A stretch of DNA of 64,000 nt from Magicicada septendecula (taxonomy: Eukaryota; Arthropoda; Insecta; Hemiptera; Cicadidae). This document shows positions 33,581 to 46,064 of the stretch, in pieces (within the stretch, counting starts at the first letter, position 1; each line of letters begins with the position of its first letter). Made by a program: the position numbers and the translations under genes. The stretch covers positions 280,333,158 through 280,397,157 of the forward strand of contig CM068373.1 of the NCBI GenBank assembly GCA_034769895.1, in the 5' to 3' direction. A model generated the notes under the pieces. It searched no databases. It saw nothing but the letters and a program-made list of their open reading frames with translations, and was not told the DNA's origin.

Positions 33581-35548
33581 AATGTTTGATCAGAGCGTGG
33601 TTATGATTCTAGGTAGGTAGTAGGTATTATTTCTGCCTTTTTTTTTTTTTCTTTTGAACTTGAGAAATTTTAGAATCTGGGGACTTACATTTATTTCCTT
33701 AAATGAAACCTGGTGTGGCTACAGACATGTCAGCTGGTGTTAGGACTTGCAAATTATCTCAAATTATTTTTTAATTGGAATCCAAGTGTTGTAAGAAAAC
33801 TTAATGGTAGTGTAACGAATTAATAGAAAGAATAACCAGAAAAATAGCACATTTTATAAAATGAATAAGGGGTTGATGAAGTTTAAAATAATTTAATATG
33901 TGTTAGTGTTTAAGTGATTATTTTGTGATGTTGAGTGTAAGATGAATTTTGAAGAGGGGTTATAAGAATGTGATTGATTTTTTTTAATGAATGTGTGCTG
34001 ATTGACTTCACTTGCACATACCCTGGAGCTCAAACAGATTCTGGACGTGATGAGGGCCGTCAGTACTTGTCGATTTTGATTGTGATTTGTCTCCTGGATT
34101 AGGCAACGTGTTTTATTGCACCCCGTTATATGGTAATTGTTAATTGAGGGCGTTGCGTTGCGGTATCGGGTATTTTGAATGCGGTTATGGTCCGACCAAG
34201 GGTCATGGATGTGATGGTTTTATATTTTCGATTACATACAATTTTATGTGTACTTTGGGGATTGTATTTAGTGAGTCAGTTTTGTGGTTTTGTGTCGTGT
34301 TCTCTTCTGGAAATTTTATATGGCTGTTTCTCTGCTTTTATGACTCCCATCTCGTCGCATCGCTAGAGCACTCTGGAGCGGCTCAAAGGAAGAAGAGTAC
34401 TTGAGTTTTTTCCGGATTCTTTGTCATTATGTTTTGTAGGGTAAGTTGTGTTATGTGTTTTATGGGGATTTAAGTTATTGTGTTGTGTTTGAGAATTGTG
34501 CAACTCTGGCGACGGTATGTTACCAGGAATTGTCCCACCCCATTTCAGGGATTTTCCAGAAACTTTCAGTATTGGATGGAGTAGATGAGGACAGGTTGTT
34601 GGTCTTCTCGGACCTGGTCCTGTAGATTATCAGTTTCGCCTGTTCTAAAAATAAGATGGAGAAGTTATGTGCTGTGGTTTCCTGGTTCATAGAGGTTGAA
34701 TTTGGTTGTCGATCATTGTAGCGTCGGTCCATGCCGCATTCATCGTTTGATTTCTCTGGTGTGTCAGTTTTGGATTAAGTGTGGTTTGTTTAGACGGTGG
34801 AAAAGTAAATACCCCTCCCCTCTTGCTAGTTAAGCTGCTTTGAAAAGTTAAGAAATAGGATTGATGTTCGCGTGCCCTCTGCACGGTCTTCTCTGCCTTG
34901 TGAATCGGGTCCGCCCACCCTAGTGTGGGGAGGTGGGCCAGTCATGTGTCAAGGATGGAGGATGCCTTGTTTGCTTCACATGGCTGGTCGGTCCACGACG
35001 GTGGACGGTTCTCGAAGGGTACTCGCATATCAAGGTTTGTAACACCTTGTTAGCCTTCGGGCATGAATATGTGAGTGCCAGGAGAGTTAGGTGGTGGTCA
35101 CCGGAGATGGTGACGTGTTGGGGCGGTCCTGAGAGTTGGCATGGAGGAGAGGACTCGCGTGGGGGATGGTCGCAGTGTGGTAGAGATTTTCAGTCCTGGG
35201 AAGGGAGGAATAGTGTTAATGGTCCTGGGTCTCAGTTGTTGAGTTTGGGAGGCCTTGGTTATCAGTACTCAGAGCTGGTCGGCGATTCTTCTCTTTCTCC
35301 TGTTCTTTTCTGTCCCTTATATCTGCATGCGGACCAGGGCCCGGCGAGCATGCAGGACTCACACTTACATCTTCTCTTTCAGACACACATTCACTGACTC
35401 ACACCTCTTCCTTCGGCTTTTCGTTTTCCTGTGTCACTGAACTCACCAAGAGCGATTTAGAATCTGAGATTTTCCTGGTTTTCCCGCAGCCGTCGTGCTT
35501 GAGGACTTGTTGTTTTGGGTCAACCATGTTGCCCTTTTGGGGTGAGGG
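33581..35548 (+). repeat. element T internal block 4 (1968 bp)
   Basis: Noncoding; same variants as blocks 2 and 3. Confidence 0.75.
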
Positions 35549-37747
35549 TGTGCCGTACTGTGTTCGGCAGCGTATTATAAGTTTTTTTAAAACGAGCGGC
35601 GCTGACGTCACGCACGGCCACACGGCCACGGTAGTTTGTTGTCGTCCGGTTAATGCACACAGATGTAGTGCAACTACGCAATTCAGTTGGCGCGTCCAGC
35701 TGTTTCTGTACATTCCTGCTGCGAGAGTTTACTTGGGTAGACTGAAACATTGAATCGGTCTCATTTCTGTTCTATCCTCCAACCTGGTCATCTGCTCTCG
35801 ACTGGCGGCAACCTTCTGTTCAGGACTTCCTCGGCTATCGCTATGGTTGGCTAAATAAAGTATAGCTCCAGGTATGTACAAGTTAGCGGGTTCTAAAAAT
35901 ATTCTAACCCCAAATATATTTTTGTGTTTCAGCTTCTATTATAAACTATACTTGTGTGTGTGCGTGTAGTGCAGTTTTCAATGTGGGCGTTAACGCAATT
36001 ACAAAATTAAATTAATATGAATGTAAATGTTGTGGGTCAAATTGACTTCAATAAAGAAAATACTAATGCATCTTGCACTCAGCTGTGTTTGGTGTTATAA
36101 ATAATTATGAAATACGTAATTAATTAATTTGAATATTTCAACGACATACTTAAAAAATAATTGGTAGATGAGCGAAATAAGTCACAGCTGGGGAGCTTAA
36201 TACCGATTAATATGAATTAGTGGCGATGTGTGTGTGTGCGCTGTTGATGTTTAAAGTTGGTGTTGGAATTTAATGTGGACGGCCTATGTGGCGTATTTTT
36301 TCTTATGACACCCTCTACAACCTATTACATGTCACAGGTGCTCGAACAAAGGCGAGATGGGTGTCGGGTGTGACGAACAACAGTCCACCCTACTGGCAGA
36401 GACGATCTTCTAGCCACGATTGCCGTCAGTCGAGAACAACTGTTCGGACACTCTTCCAACGCTATGCTGCCCCCAGGACTTGTGATACGACCGTTACATT
36501 ACTGATCAGCGCCAATATTGACTAAGTACACCGGACAATCCAGGTGGGAACATTCTAATTATCTATTTCTCTCTCAACGACATGGTGAATGCACGGAAGC
36601 TCCCAGAAGCTCAGTCGTGAAGTTTTAATCGTTATACTCTAGCACAAACTCTCATGTTCAATTATGTTACTGCATGTGTGAACATTACAGCAGTAGACCT
36701 AATGAAAGCTCTTATAAATATTTATAATGTGTAAGAAATTACACACATACACACATATCGCAGTTTGCTGTAAGTTCTAACTTTTCATCTAATTAAGACC
36801 ATTAGGGAGTTAATTATCTTGTGCTTTCATGTCATCCGGTCATGGCAGAGTTTTAATCACGTAACGGGGGCTGTCTGATGCTTTAGTTGAGAAACTATTT
36901 TCTTTCTCACATATACTTAGTGCTTTTATGATTAAAGTCAGGGTCGTTTAGTATGTTGAGTCTTGGGGCGGTCACTTACATTCTCTGGTGTTAATTGCCA
37001 AGGAAAATCTATGCTTAGGAGCTGTGATTATCAGATTACCCTGTCATTTATATTTGTACATATATATACATATTATGGTGCATTCATTTACGGTAGTTGG
37101 AATGGGTTTATGAGGAATTTAGTACTGATATGAGGGGTGTTGTGTTATTCATGTTGTGTATGTGTTTGTGTGTGTAATTTTACTATATTTTGCTGGGGGA
37201 ATATGTAATGAATTTAAAAAGGAAAAAACCATAAATGTGCTTACTAAGACAAAAAGGCTAGCCTATTTGAAACTATACAACACTTATGGATTAGTGAATT
37301 GCTTTTATGAATGAGATTATTGCTACCATTGACTCATACATAATCAGGCAGGAATTTTGCAATTATGTTAATATCAAATTCACTTACATTTTTTGACATT
37401 ATGAATATTAATTGATATACATATATATATGTAATCCTGCCATTAATTGTGTGCTTATACAATCGAGAACTTGTCATTTTATGTAACATTTTGCAGGCTT
37501 AATAAAGCATACGCTTGTTGGTTAAAGGACTTTTTCATTTGCAGGTCCTGTCATTCACCTGGCGGGACATGTCTGTAATTGTAATTGGGCCTTGCACACT
37601 TTTGCTTCCTCTAGGTTTTCCTACCTAGTTCTAAATATGATGTCTCTCCCCTTTACAAAAAAAAACTTAATAAAAATAAAATTAAATAAAATAAAAATTC
37701 AAAAAAAAATTACAAAAAAAAACTTACAAAAATAAAGGGGGGTTTCA
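35549..37747 (+). repeat. element T LTR 5 (2199 bp)
   Basis: As LTRs 3 and 4, with private changes near 37563 (ggcggg for gggggg) and near 37727 (cttacaaaaa for cttagaaaaa). Confidence 0.85.
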
Positions 37748-39697
37748 AATGTTTGATCAGAGCGTGGTTATGATTCTAGGTAGGTAGTAGGTATTATTTC
37801 TGCCTTTTTTTTTTTTTCTTTTGAACTTGAGAAATTTTAGAATCTGGGGACTTACATTTATTTCCTTAAATGAAACCTGGTGTGGCTACAGACATGTCAG
37901 CTGGTGTTAGGACTTGCAAATTATCTCAAATTATTTTTTAATTGGAATCCAAGTGTTGTAAGAAAACTTAATGGTAGTGTAACGAATTAATAGAAAGAAT
38001 AACCAGAAAAATAGCACATTTTATAAAATGAATAAGGGGTTGATGAAGTTTAAAATAATTTAATATGTGTTAGTGTTTAAGTGATTATTTTGTGATGTTG
38101 AGTGTAAGATGAATTTTGAAGAGGGGTTATAAGAATGTGATTGATTTTTTTTAATGAATGTGTGCTGATTGACTTCACTTGCACATACCCTGGAGCTCAA
38201 ACAGATTCTGGACGTGATGAGGGCCGTCAGTACTTGTCGATTTTGATTGTGATTTGTCTCCTGGATTAGGCAACGTGTTTTATTGCACCCCGTTATATGG
38301 TAATTGTTTATTGAGGGGGTTGCGTTGCGGTATCGGGTATTTTGAATGCGGTTATGGTCCGACCAAGGGTCATGGATGTGATGGTTTTATATTTTCGATT
38401 ACATACAATTTTATGTGTACTTTGGGGATTGTATTTAGTGAGTCAGTTTTGTGGTTTTGTGTCGTGTTCTCTTCTGGAAATTTTATATGGCTGTTTCTCT
38501 GCTTTTATGACTCCCATCTCGTCGCATCGCTAGAGCACTCTGGAGCGGCTCAAAGGAAGAAGAGTACTTGAGTTTTTTCCGGATTCTTTGTCATTATGTT
38601 TTGTAGGGTAAGTTGTGTTATGTGTTTTATGGGGATTTAAGTTATTGTGCAACTCTGGCGACGGTATGTTACCAGGAATTGTCCCACCCCATTTCAGGGA
38701 TTTTCCAGAAACTTTCAGTATTGGATGGAGTAGATGAGGACAGGTTGTTGGTCTTCTCGGACCTGGTCCTGTAGATTATCAGTTTCGCCTGTTCTAAAAA
38801 TAAGATGGAGAAGTTATGTGCTGTGGTTTCCTGGTTCATAGAGGTTGAATTTGGTTGTCGATCATTGTAGCGTCGGTCCATGCCGCATTCATCGTTTGAT
38901 TTCTCTGGTGTGTCAGTTTTGGATTAAGTGTGGTTTGTTTAGACGGTGGAAAAGTAAATACCCCTCCCCTCTTGCTAGTTAAGCTGCTTTGAAAAGTTAA
39001 GAAATAGGATTGATGTTCGCGTGCCCTCTGCACGGTCTTCTCTGCCTTGTGAATCGGGTCCGCCCACCCTAGTGTGGGGAGGTGGGCCAGTCATGTGTCA
39101 AGGATGGAGGATGCCTTGTTTGCTTCACATGGCTGGTCGGTCCACGACGGTGGACGGTTCTCGAAGGGTACTCGCATATCAAGGTTTGTAACACCTTGTT
39201 AGCCTTCGGGCGTGAATATGTGAGTGCCAGGAGAGTTAGGTGGTGGTCACCGGAGATGGTGACGTGTTGGGGCGGTCCTGAGAGTTGGCATGGAGGAGAG
39301 GACTCGCGTGGGGGATGGTAGCAGTGTGGTAGAGATTTTCAGTCCTGGGAAGGGAGGAATAGTGTTAATGGTCCTGGGTCTCAGTTGTTGAGTTTGGGAG
39401 GCCCTGGTGATCAGTACTCAGAGCTGGTCGGCGATTCTTCTCTTTCTCCTGTTCTTTTCTGTCCCTTATATCTGCATGCGGACCAGGGCCCGGCGAGCAT
39501 GCAGGACTCACACTTACATCTTCTCTTTCAGACACACATTCACTGACTCACACCTCTTCCTTCGGCTTTTCGTTTTCCTGTGTCACTGAACTCACCAAGA
39601 GCGATTTAGAATCTGAGATTTTCCTGGTTTTCCCGCAGCCGTCGTGCTTGAGGACTTGTTGTTTTGGGTCAACCATGTTGCCCTTTTGGGGTGAGGG
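37748..39697 (+). repeat. element T internal block 5 (1950 bp)
   Basis: Noncoding. Has an 18-bp deletion near 38650 and a C-to-A change near 39320 that puts a stop in the 154-codon frame. Shares cgggcgtgaat and ggtgatcag with block 1. Confidence 0.75.
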
Positions 39698-41896
39698 TGT
39701 GCCGTACTGTGTTCGGCAGCGTATTATAAGTATTTTTAAAACGAGCGGCGCTGACGTCACGCACGGCCACACGGCCATGGTAGTTTGTTGTCGTCCGGTT
39801 AATGCACACAGATGTAGTGCAACTACGCAATTCAGTTGGCGCGTCCAGCTGTTTCTGTACATTCCTGCTGCGAGAGTTTACTTGGGTAGACTGAAACATT
39901 GAATCGGTCTCATTTCTGTTCTATCCTCCAACCTGGTCATCTGCTCTCGACTGGCGGCAACCTTCTGTTCAGGACTTCCTCGGCTATCGCTATGGTTGGC
40001 TAAATAAAGTATAGCTCCAGGTATGTACAAGTTAACGGGTTCTAAAAATATTCTAACCCCAAATATATTTTTGTGTTTCAGCTTCTATTATAAACTATAC
40101 TTGTGTGTGTGCGTGTAGTGCAGTTTTCAATGTGGGCGTTAACGCAATTACAAAATTAAATTAATATGAATGTAAATGTTGTGGGTCAAATTGACTTCAA
40201 TAAAGAAAATACTAATGCATCTTGCACTCAGCTGTGTTTGGTGTTATAAATAATTATGAAATACGTAATTAATTAATTTGAATATTTCAACGACATACTT
40301 AAAAAATAATTGGTAGATGAGCGAAATAAGTCACAGCTGGGGAGCTTAATACCGATTAATATGAATTAGTGGCGATGTGTGTGTGTGCGCTGTTGATGTT
40401 TAAAGTTGGTGTTGGAATTTAATGTGGACGGCCTATGTGGCGTATTTTTTCTTATGACACCCTCTACAACCTATTACATGTCACAGGTGCTCGAACAAAG
40501 GCGAGATGGGTGTCGGGTGTGACGAACAACAGTCCACCCTACTGGCAAAGACGATCTTCTAGCCACGATTGCCGTCAGTCGAGAACAACTGTTCGGACAC
40601 TCTTCCAATGCTATGCTGCCCCCAGGACTTGTGATACGACCGTTACATTACTGATCAGCGCCAATATTGACTAAGTACACCGGACAATCCAGGTGGGAAC
40701 ATTCTAATTATCTATTTCTCTCTCAATGACATGGTGAATGCACGGAAGCTCCCAGAAGCTCAGTCGTGAAGTTTTAATCGTTATACTCTAGCACAAACTC
40801 TCATGTTCAATTATGTTACTGCATGTGTGAACATTACAGCAGTAGACCTAATGAAAGCTCTTATAAATATTTATAATGTGTAAGAAATTACACACATACA
40901 CACATATCGCAGTTTGCTGTAAGTTCTAACTTTTCATCTAATTAAGACCATTAGGGAGTTAATTATCTTGTGCTTTCATGTCATCCGGTCATGGCAGAGT
41001 TTTAATCACGTAACGGGGGCTGTCTGATGCTTTAGTTGAGAAACTATTTTCTTTCTCACATATACTTAGTGCTTTTATGATTAAAGTCAGGGTCGTTTAG
41101 TATGTTGAGTCTTGGGGCGGTCACTTACATTCTCTGGTGTTAATTGCCAAGGCAAATCTATGCTTAGGAGCTGTGATTATCAGATTACCCTGTCATTTAT
41201 ATTTGTACATATATATACATATTATGGTGCATTCATTTACGGTAGTTGGAATGGGTTTATGAGGAATTTAGTACTGATATGAGGGGTGTTGTGTTATTCA
41301 TGTTGTGTATGTGTTTGTGTGTGTAATTTTACTATATTTTGCTGGGGGAATATGTAATGAATTTAAAAAGGAAAAAACCATAAATGTGCTTACTAAGACA
41401 AAAAGGCTAGCCTATTTGAAACTATACAACACTTATGGATTAGTGAATTGCTTTTATGAATGAGATTATTGCTACCATTGACTCATACATAATCAGGCAG
41501 GAATTTTGCAATTATGTTAATATCAAATTCACTTACATTTTTTGACATTATGAATATTAATTGATATACATATATATATGTAATCCTGCCATTAATTGTG
41601 TGCTTATACAATCGAGAACTTGTCATTTTATGTAACATTTTGCAGGCTTAATAAAGCATACGCTTGTTGGTTAAAGGACTTTTTCATTTGCAGGTCCTGT
41701 CATTCACCTGGGGGGACATGTCTGTAATTGTAATTGGGCCTTGCACACTTTTGCTTCCTCTAGGTTTTCCTACCTAGTTCTAAATATGATGTCTCTCCCC
41801 TTTACAAAAAAAAACTTAATAAAAATAAAATTAAATAAAATAAAAATTCAAAAAAAAATTACAAAAAAAAACTTAGAAAAATAAAGGGGGGTTTCA
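39698..41896 (+). repeat. element T LTR 6 (2199 bp)
   Basis: Right edge of the array, ending ...ggggggtttca against GTAT. Mosaic: its first part carries LTR 1 variants, the middle carries the long acacac form of LTRs 3-5, and later it has the ggcaaatc variant of LTRs 1 and 2. Confidence 0.85.
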
Positions 41897-42699
41897 GTAT
41901 TTATGTGTGTACAAATTTATATGTACTTTAATTTGTATTTAGGTATGTCGTGCCCCACGTCCAGGGCGACAAATATATGCAACAATACATATACATAAAT
42001 ACATATACATATACACAAATTTAGCGTGACCGGTCTCACGTTCAAGATTGACAAATTATGTAACAATATAACATTTAAATTGGGTTTCAGGTGTATCTGC
42101 AATAAGAACTCTATGTAACTTGTAACGGTATTTCAAATTTATTTGATATTATTAAAAATTGTGCACATGGCACTGACTTCGATTTAACACATTCGTTATT
42201 ATTTGTTATTATGCCGTAAGGCTTGTGCTATATACATCCTTACTGACTGAATATTCTATTCTACTAATTATTGTATTAAAGAAAAATCTCATTTTCAGAC
42301 TACTCAGTCAAGTAATGTTTTTCAAAATATCAATATTTAAATCTCTTTTTATATATTGTAATGTACTCAACATAATAATAGTTATTGAATTTATCTTTTG
42401 TTTCTCAGTACTGTTTTATCTCAAATACTAATTGTTTTCATTTAAATGCTTTGTATTCATTTTATTTCATATTAATTTGAGCTCTTGTTATGTTAATCGT
42501 ATTTCTAAAACATCTATGATTTTAATTCTACTGTACAAGAAACATTGGCTCTTACTTTTAAATAAAATAGAAATGTCTTTAATTGTCTTTGAGTTCATTG
42601 TACGATTAAGATATAAATAAGTTGTTTATCACCTTATTGTCGTCAATCATACTCGATCATTTTGATCCATCGGTATTCGTCTTCGTCTCGCACGCCAGC

Positions 42700-42931
42700 G
42701 TCGGCTGTCTCTCTTCTCCTCTTGTCCAGTGTCGGCTGTCTCTCTTCTCCTCTTGTCCAGCGTCGGAACTCTCCTCTTGTCCAGCGTCGTATCACTCTCT
42801 GGAACTCTCCTCTTGTCCAGCGTCGTATCACTCTCTGGAACTCTCCTCTTGTCCAGCGTCGTATCACTCTCTTGTCTAGTGTCGAATCACTCTCTTGTCT
42901 AGTGTCGAATCACTCTCTGGAACTCTCCTCG
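42700..42931 (+). repeat. LTR minisatellite, longer allele
   Basis: Same repeat as 15241-15419 with one additional 31-bp unit (gtcggctg type) and one additional 23-bp unit (gtcgaatcactctcttgtctagt type). Confidence 0.9.
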
Positions 42932-43146
42932 TGCTGTTTCTGACGTTAATGGATCGTCTTATGTAGTTCTTCTTATGTACTGCTGTTATTAATTAAAATG
43001 ATTGTCTTTACAACTTAGTTATATAGTTGTATGTAACTGGAAAATTTAAACTATTTACAAAAAAATAAATACGCCGTGCTGACGGGCATAAGCTCCCGCT
43101 GCTCCGTGGATGATTTAAGAAAGAGAACCACTGTAGCTTGCGTGTC

Positions 43147-43154
43147 CTATTTAT
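43147..43154. repeat. 8-bp target duplication of transposon X copy 2 (left)
   Basis: CTATTTAT, repeated at 46057-46064. The sister LTR near 15630 has a single CTATTTAT, the empty site. Confidence 0.95.
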
Positions 43155-46056
43155 TAGGATGGGTCGAAAAAAGCGAATTTTCGAGTATCGAATTCTAATA
43201 GTGCGGAAAAGTTGCGTATTCGCATGCTAATAAACGGAAAAATATTGAAAAAAATTCCTATGTTTAATCTTCAGTTCGCGCAAAGGGCCTAAAGTTTGAA
43301 AAAAATGACAAAAAACACCAAATATTACCTTAACGCTCAAATTTTACAGATTAAGTTTTTCGACTTCTAATAGCGTGAAAGTACTTCATTTTAGTTGCCT
43401 GATAATAGAAAAAATATTTAAAAAAATCGCGTGTTACATATTGAGTTAGCGCATAAGGCCTAAAGTTTGCGAATTTTGGTGAAAAATTGATATTTTTACA
43501 GTTTTACAAACAGACGGACTGTTGTATTAAAAATATATACAAGGCCATTTTTTTTACTAATTGTTCCTATGAGTGATTTTATATATTCAACTTGGATCCG
43601 AATACATCACCTTGCAGCTCTTCGCCCATTTCGCAAAATTATTTTTGCTGAAATGACCCAGAACTCACCACGTGGAGGTGGCTGCAATTCGAGTTCCACC
43701 CACGCCCTACCCAACCATCCAACCATTCAGGGCATGGTAAATTATGTTGGTTCGCCACTATCAGTCAAGGGCGTTATCTTGAAATCGGATTTTTGGTTGA
43801 ATTTTGGCATCGAAGATCTTGAGTGCAAAGTTGCTCTAATGTAGCCATCTCTGTTATCTTGTCCGCAACTTTTCCAGCAGACTCTGTCACAAGTTTTACG
43901 CATCTTTCATCTGCTTGGGTATGGCAGGGAAAGTTTAAAAATTCAAACTCAGGCAGAGTGTTATTTTGCAGAAATGATGAAATATTCTCTGTTGTCAAGC
44001 TTTCCATCATTGGAGGGGGCGACAGCTTACATTTCGTCCACTCAATCAGCTCACTGTAGTCCGTGGCACCAAAATTTATTGAAGGAGGCATAAAAGTTCT
44101 AACAGATTTTCCCTTCGGCTGTTGATTTCTTGCTTTCAGTATCCTCCTGTAACCCAACTCTCGTATATGTTGTCTCTCATCCACTATCATAGCCAACAAC
44201 ATGTTCTCTAGATGACAGAAGAATGCGTTTCTCTGAATCACAGGATCGATGATTTTTTTAATGTTGTCCGGCAAATGTCTCGTTGTTTGTACAACCTTAA
44301 AGATATGCTTAGGACCGTATTTTACTGAGTGATATCTCTTAACGTCGAACCAGACAGGAGCATACGTCTTCACAATGTAACTGGCAAGTATCTTCAGTTC
44401 GTTCGTAGGACTCGATTGGGAAATGAACAATCGTAAGACCCGGTTTGCACATGTCAACCATCGGGAATGACTGAGAAGTCCAGGATCTTTTACAGCCAGA
44501 TCTGGAGCACAGTCTCCTGTCTGGATTGCCTTGACAATGTCCAGAAGGTACTGTTCATCTACTGAGATCAGTTTTTGTTATATTGATTTCCTCGGATTCG
44601 ATTGTTTCGAAATGTACTACATGTAATTTGTCACAGCCAGGCAGTTGTTTGCCGATTTCCCCACAGAATGACGCTGGTCCCGTCATCTCTCCATCCAAGT
44701 ACTCAAAACAAATGTCTGAAGGGCAGCTCGTTGAAGTCAAGTAAGCAAATGAACCACTGCAATGGGCGCTGAATTTTGACCTCGATATTGTGAATTGCAC
44801 CATTTTTTCACCCTGTTTGTCACTGTGCCATTGCAACCGATCGCTTCCAGTTCATTAATGTCGAAATCATTATTTTGTAGGTAGTTTAGGATGCACTTGG
44901 CTATTTCACTTCCAGTTCCATTTGCCGGTGTAACGTGGCCGATATATTGCCCACCAGGCTCACGAGTCACGCTAATGTGTTCCTCTTTCCTTACTCTGCG
45001 GTACATTTTAGCCCCTATTTTTTCTTGAACGATAGTATTATCTTTTCTACCATCAAAATATATTCCCTTTGTTACTGTAAGCCGGTGCATTTCTTGTACT
45101 ACGGCCTCTCGTGTCTTCTGTTTTTCTCTTCTTATCTTGCTTTTGTCGATCACTAGCGACGAATCTTTTTCAGAGATCATTCCAAGATCATGCAAAACAC
45201 TAGAAGCGATAGCAGCTGTGGCTCTGTCAGAAACACTAAATCTATCGCTTACTAATGCAGTAGACATCAATTTCAACCTCATTTGAGATGTAGAAGGAAC
45301 TGAAGACAAATCGATTTCACTGCTTCTTTTGTGCGAAGATTTCCGAGTAGCTTCCGTGTCACATGTGTCACAGTCGGGCGCAACAGTTTCTCGCAACAAT
45401 TGTAGTTGTTTTCTTTTGTCTAAGTTCGACTGTTTCTTTTCTATCCAAACTGCAAAAAGCAGCCGATCCTGGTTGTTCGTTGATCGTATATAAATTTTCT
45501 CTCAATGGGTTGGATGTTTTTGTCTTTTTCACACTTACATTTCTGAGTTCTGGGTCATTTCAGCAAAAATAATTTTGCGAAATGGGCGAAGAGCTGCAAG
45601 GTGATGTATTCGGATCCAAGTTGAATATATAAAATCACTCATAGGAACAATTAGTAAAAAAAAAATGGCCTTGTACATATTTTTAATACAACAGTCCGTC
45701 TGTTTGTAAAACTGTAAAAATATCAATTTTTCACCAAAATTCGCAAACTTTAGGCCTTATGCGTGAACTCAATATGTAACGCGCAATTTTTTAAATATTT
45801 TTTCTATTATCAGGCAACTAAAATGAAGTACTTTCACGCTATTAGAAGTCGAAAAACTTGATCTGTAAAATTTGAGCGTTAAGGCAGTAGTTGGTGTTTT
45901 TCGTTATTTTTTTCAAACTTTAGGCCCTTTGCGCGAACTGAAGATTAAATATAGGAATTTTTTCAATATTTTTCAGTTTATTAGCATGCGAATACGCAAC
46001 TTTTCCGCACTATTAGAATTCGATACTCGAAAATTCACTTTTTTCGACCCACCCTA
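43155..46056 (-). mobile_element. DNA transposon X, copy 2 (2902 bp)
   Basis: Ends TAGGATGGGTCGAAAA and the inverse of TAGGGTGGGTCGAAAA. Inverted repeats of about 513 bp (43155-43667 and 45544-46056). Transposase remnants lie on the minus strand. The 5' part of the gene (leader and about the first 170 codons of copy 1) is deleted at the junction near 45543. Confidence 0.9.
43774..45543 (-). pseudogene. transposase of DNA transposon X, copy 2, 5'-truncated with frameshifts
   Basis: Supplies the middle of the protein that copy 1 lacks. Minus-strand order: RKFIYDQRTTRIGC (about 45490), a frameshift, then a 220-codon open frame (45399-44737) with KMYRRVRKEEHISVTREPGG and IGHVTPANGTGSEIAKCILN. 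Near 44810, after a CNGTVTN motif, comes a second shift. A further frame (44836-44555) contains FEYLDGEMTGPASFCGEIGK. A third open frame (44457-43774) carries NRVLRLFISQ, IDPVIQRNAFFCHLENMLLA and RQHIRELGYRRILKAR, then FPCHTQADERCVKLVTES. It ends in the left TIR, with the last about 30 residues out of frame relative to copy 1. D-x-R-x-H-I-R-E-L-G and CHTQA are candidate conserved elements; the catalytic residues are not identified. Confidence 0.7.
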
Positions 46057-46064
46057 CTATTTAT
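46057..46064. repeat. 8-bp target duplication of transposon X copy 2 (right)
   Basis: CTATTTAT; see 43147-43154. Confidence 0.95.

Larger units (their letters stand above)
18906..41896 (+). mobile_element. 23-kb tandem array of an LTR element T (6 LTRs, 5 internals)
   Basis: Starts TGTGCCGTACTG and ends GGGGTTTCA, with TG...CA ends and the target duplication GTAT on both sides. LTR-like blocks begin at 18906, 23065, 27215, 31382, 35549 and 39698. Period lengths are 4159, 4150, 4167, 4167 and 4149 bp. The array begins and ends with the same ~2.19-kb block, as a normal LTR element does, but has four extra LTRs between. A purine tract GGGGTGAGGG precedes every inner copy of the block. Internals are noncoding. 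Orientation is inferred from PPT and promoter-like motifs. Confidence 0.85.

Noticed and set aside
18906-41896. rDNA, histone or 5S-type gene array, or centromeric satellite
   Set aside because: No rRNA, histone or tRNA-like sequence seen. The array has TG/CA ends and a target duplication, and is embedded in an LTR.
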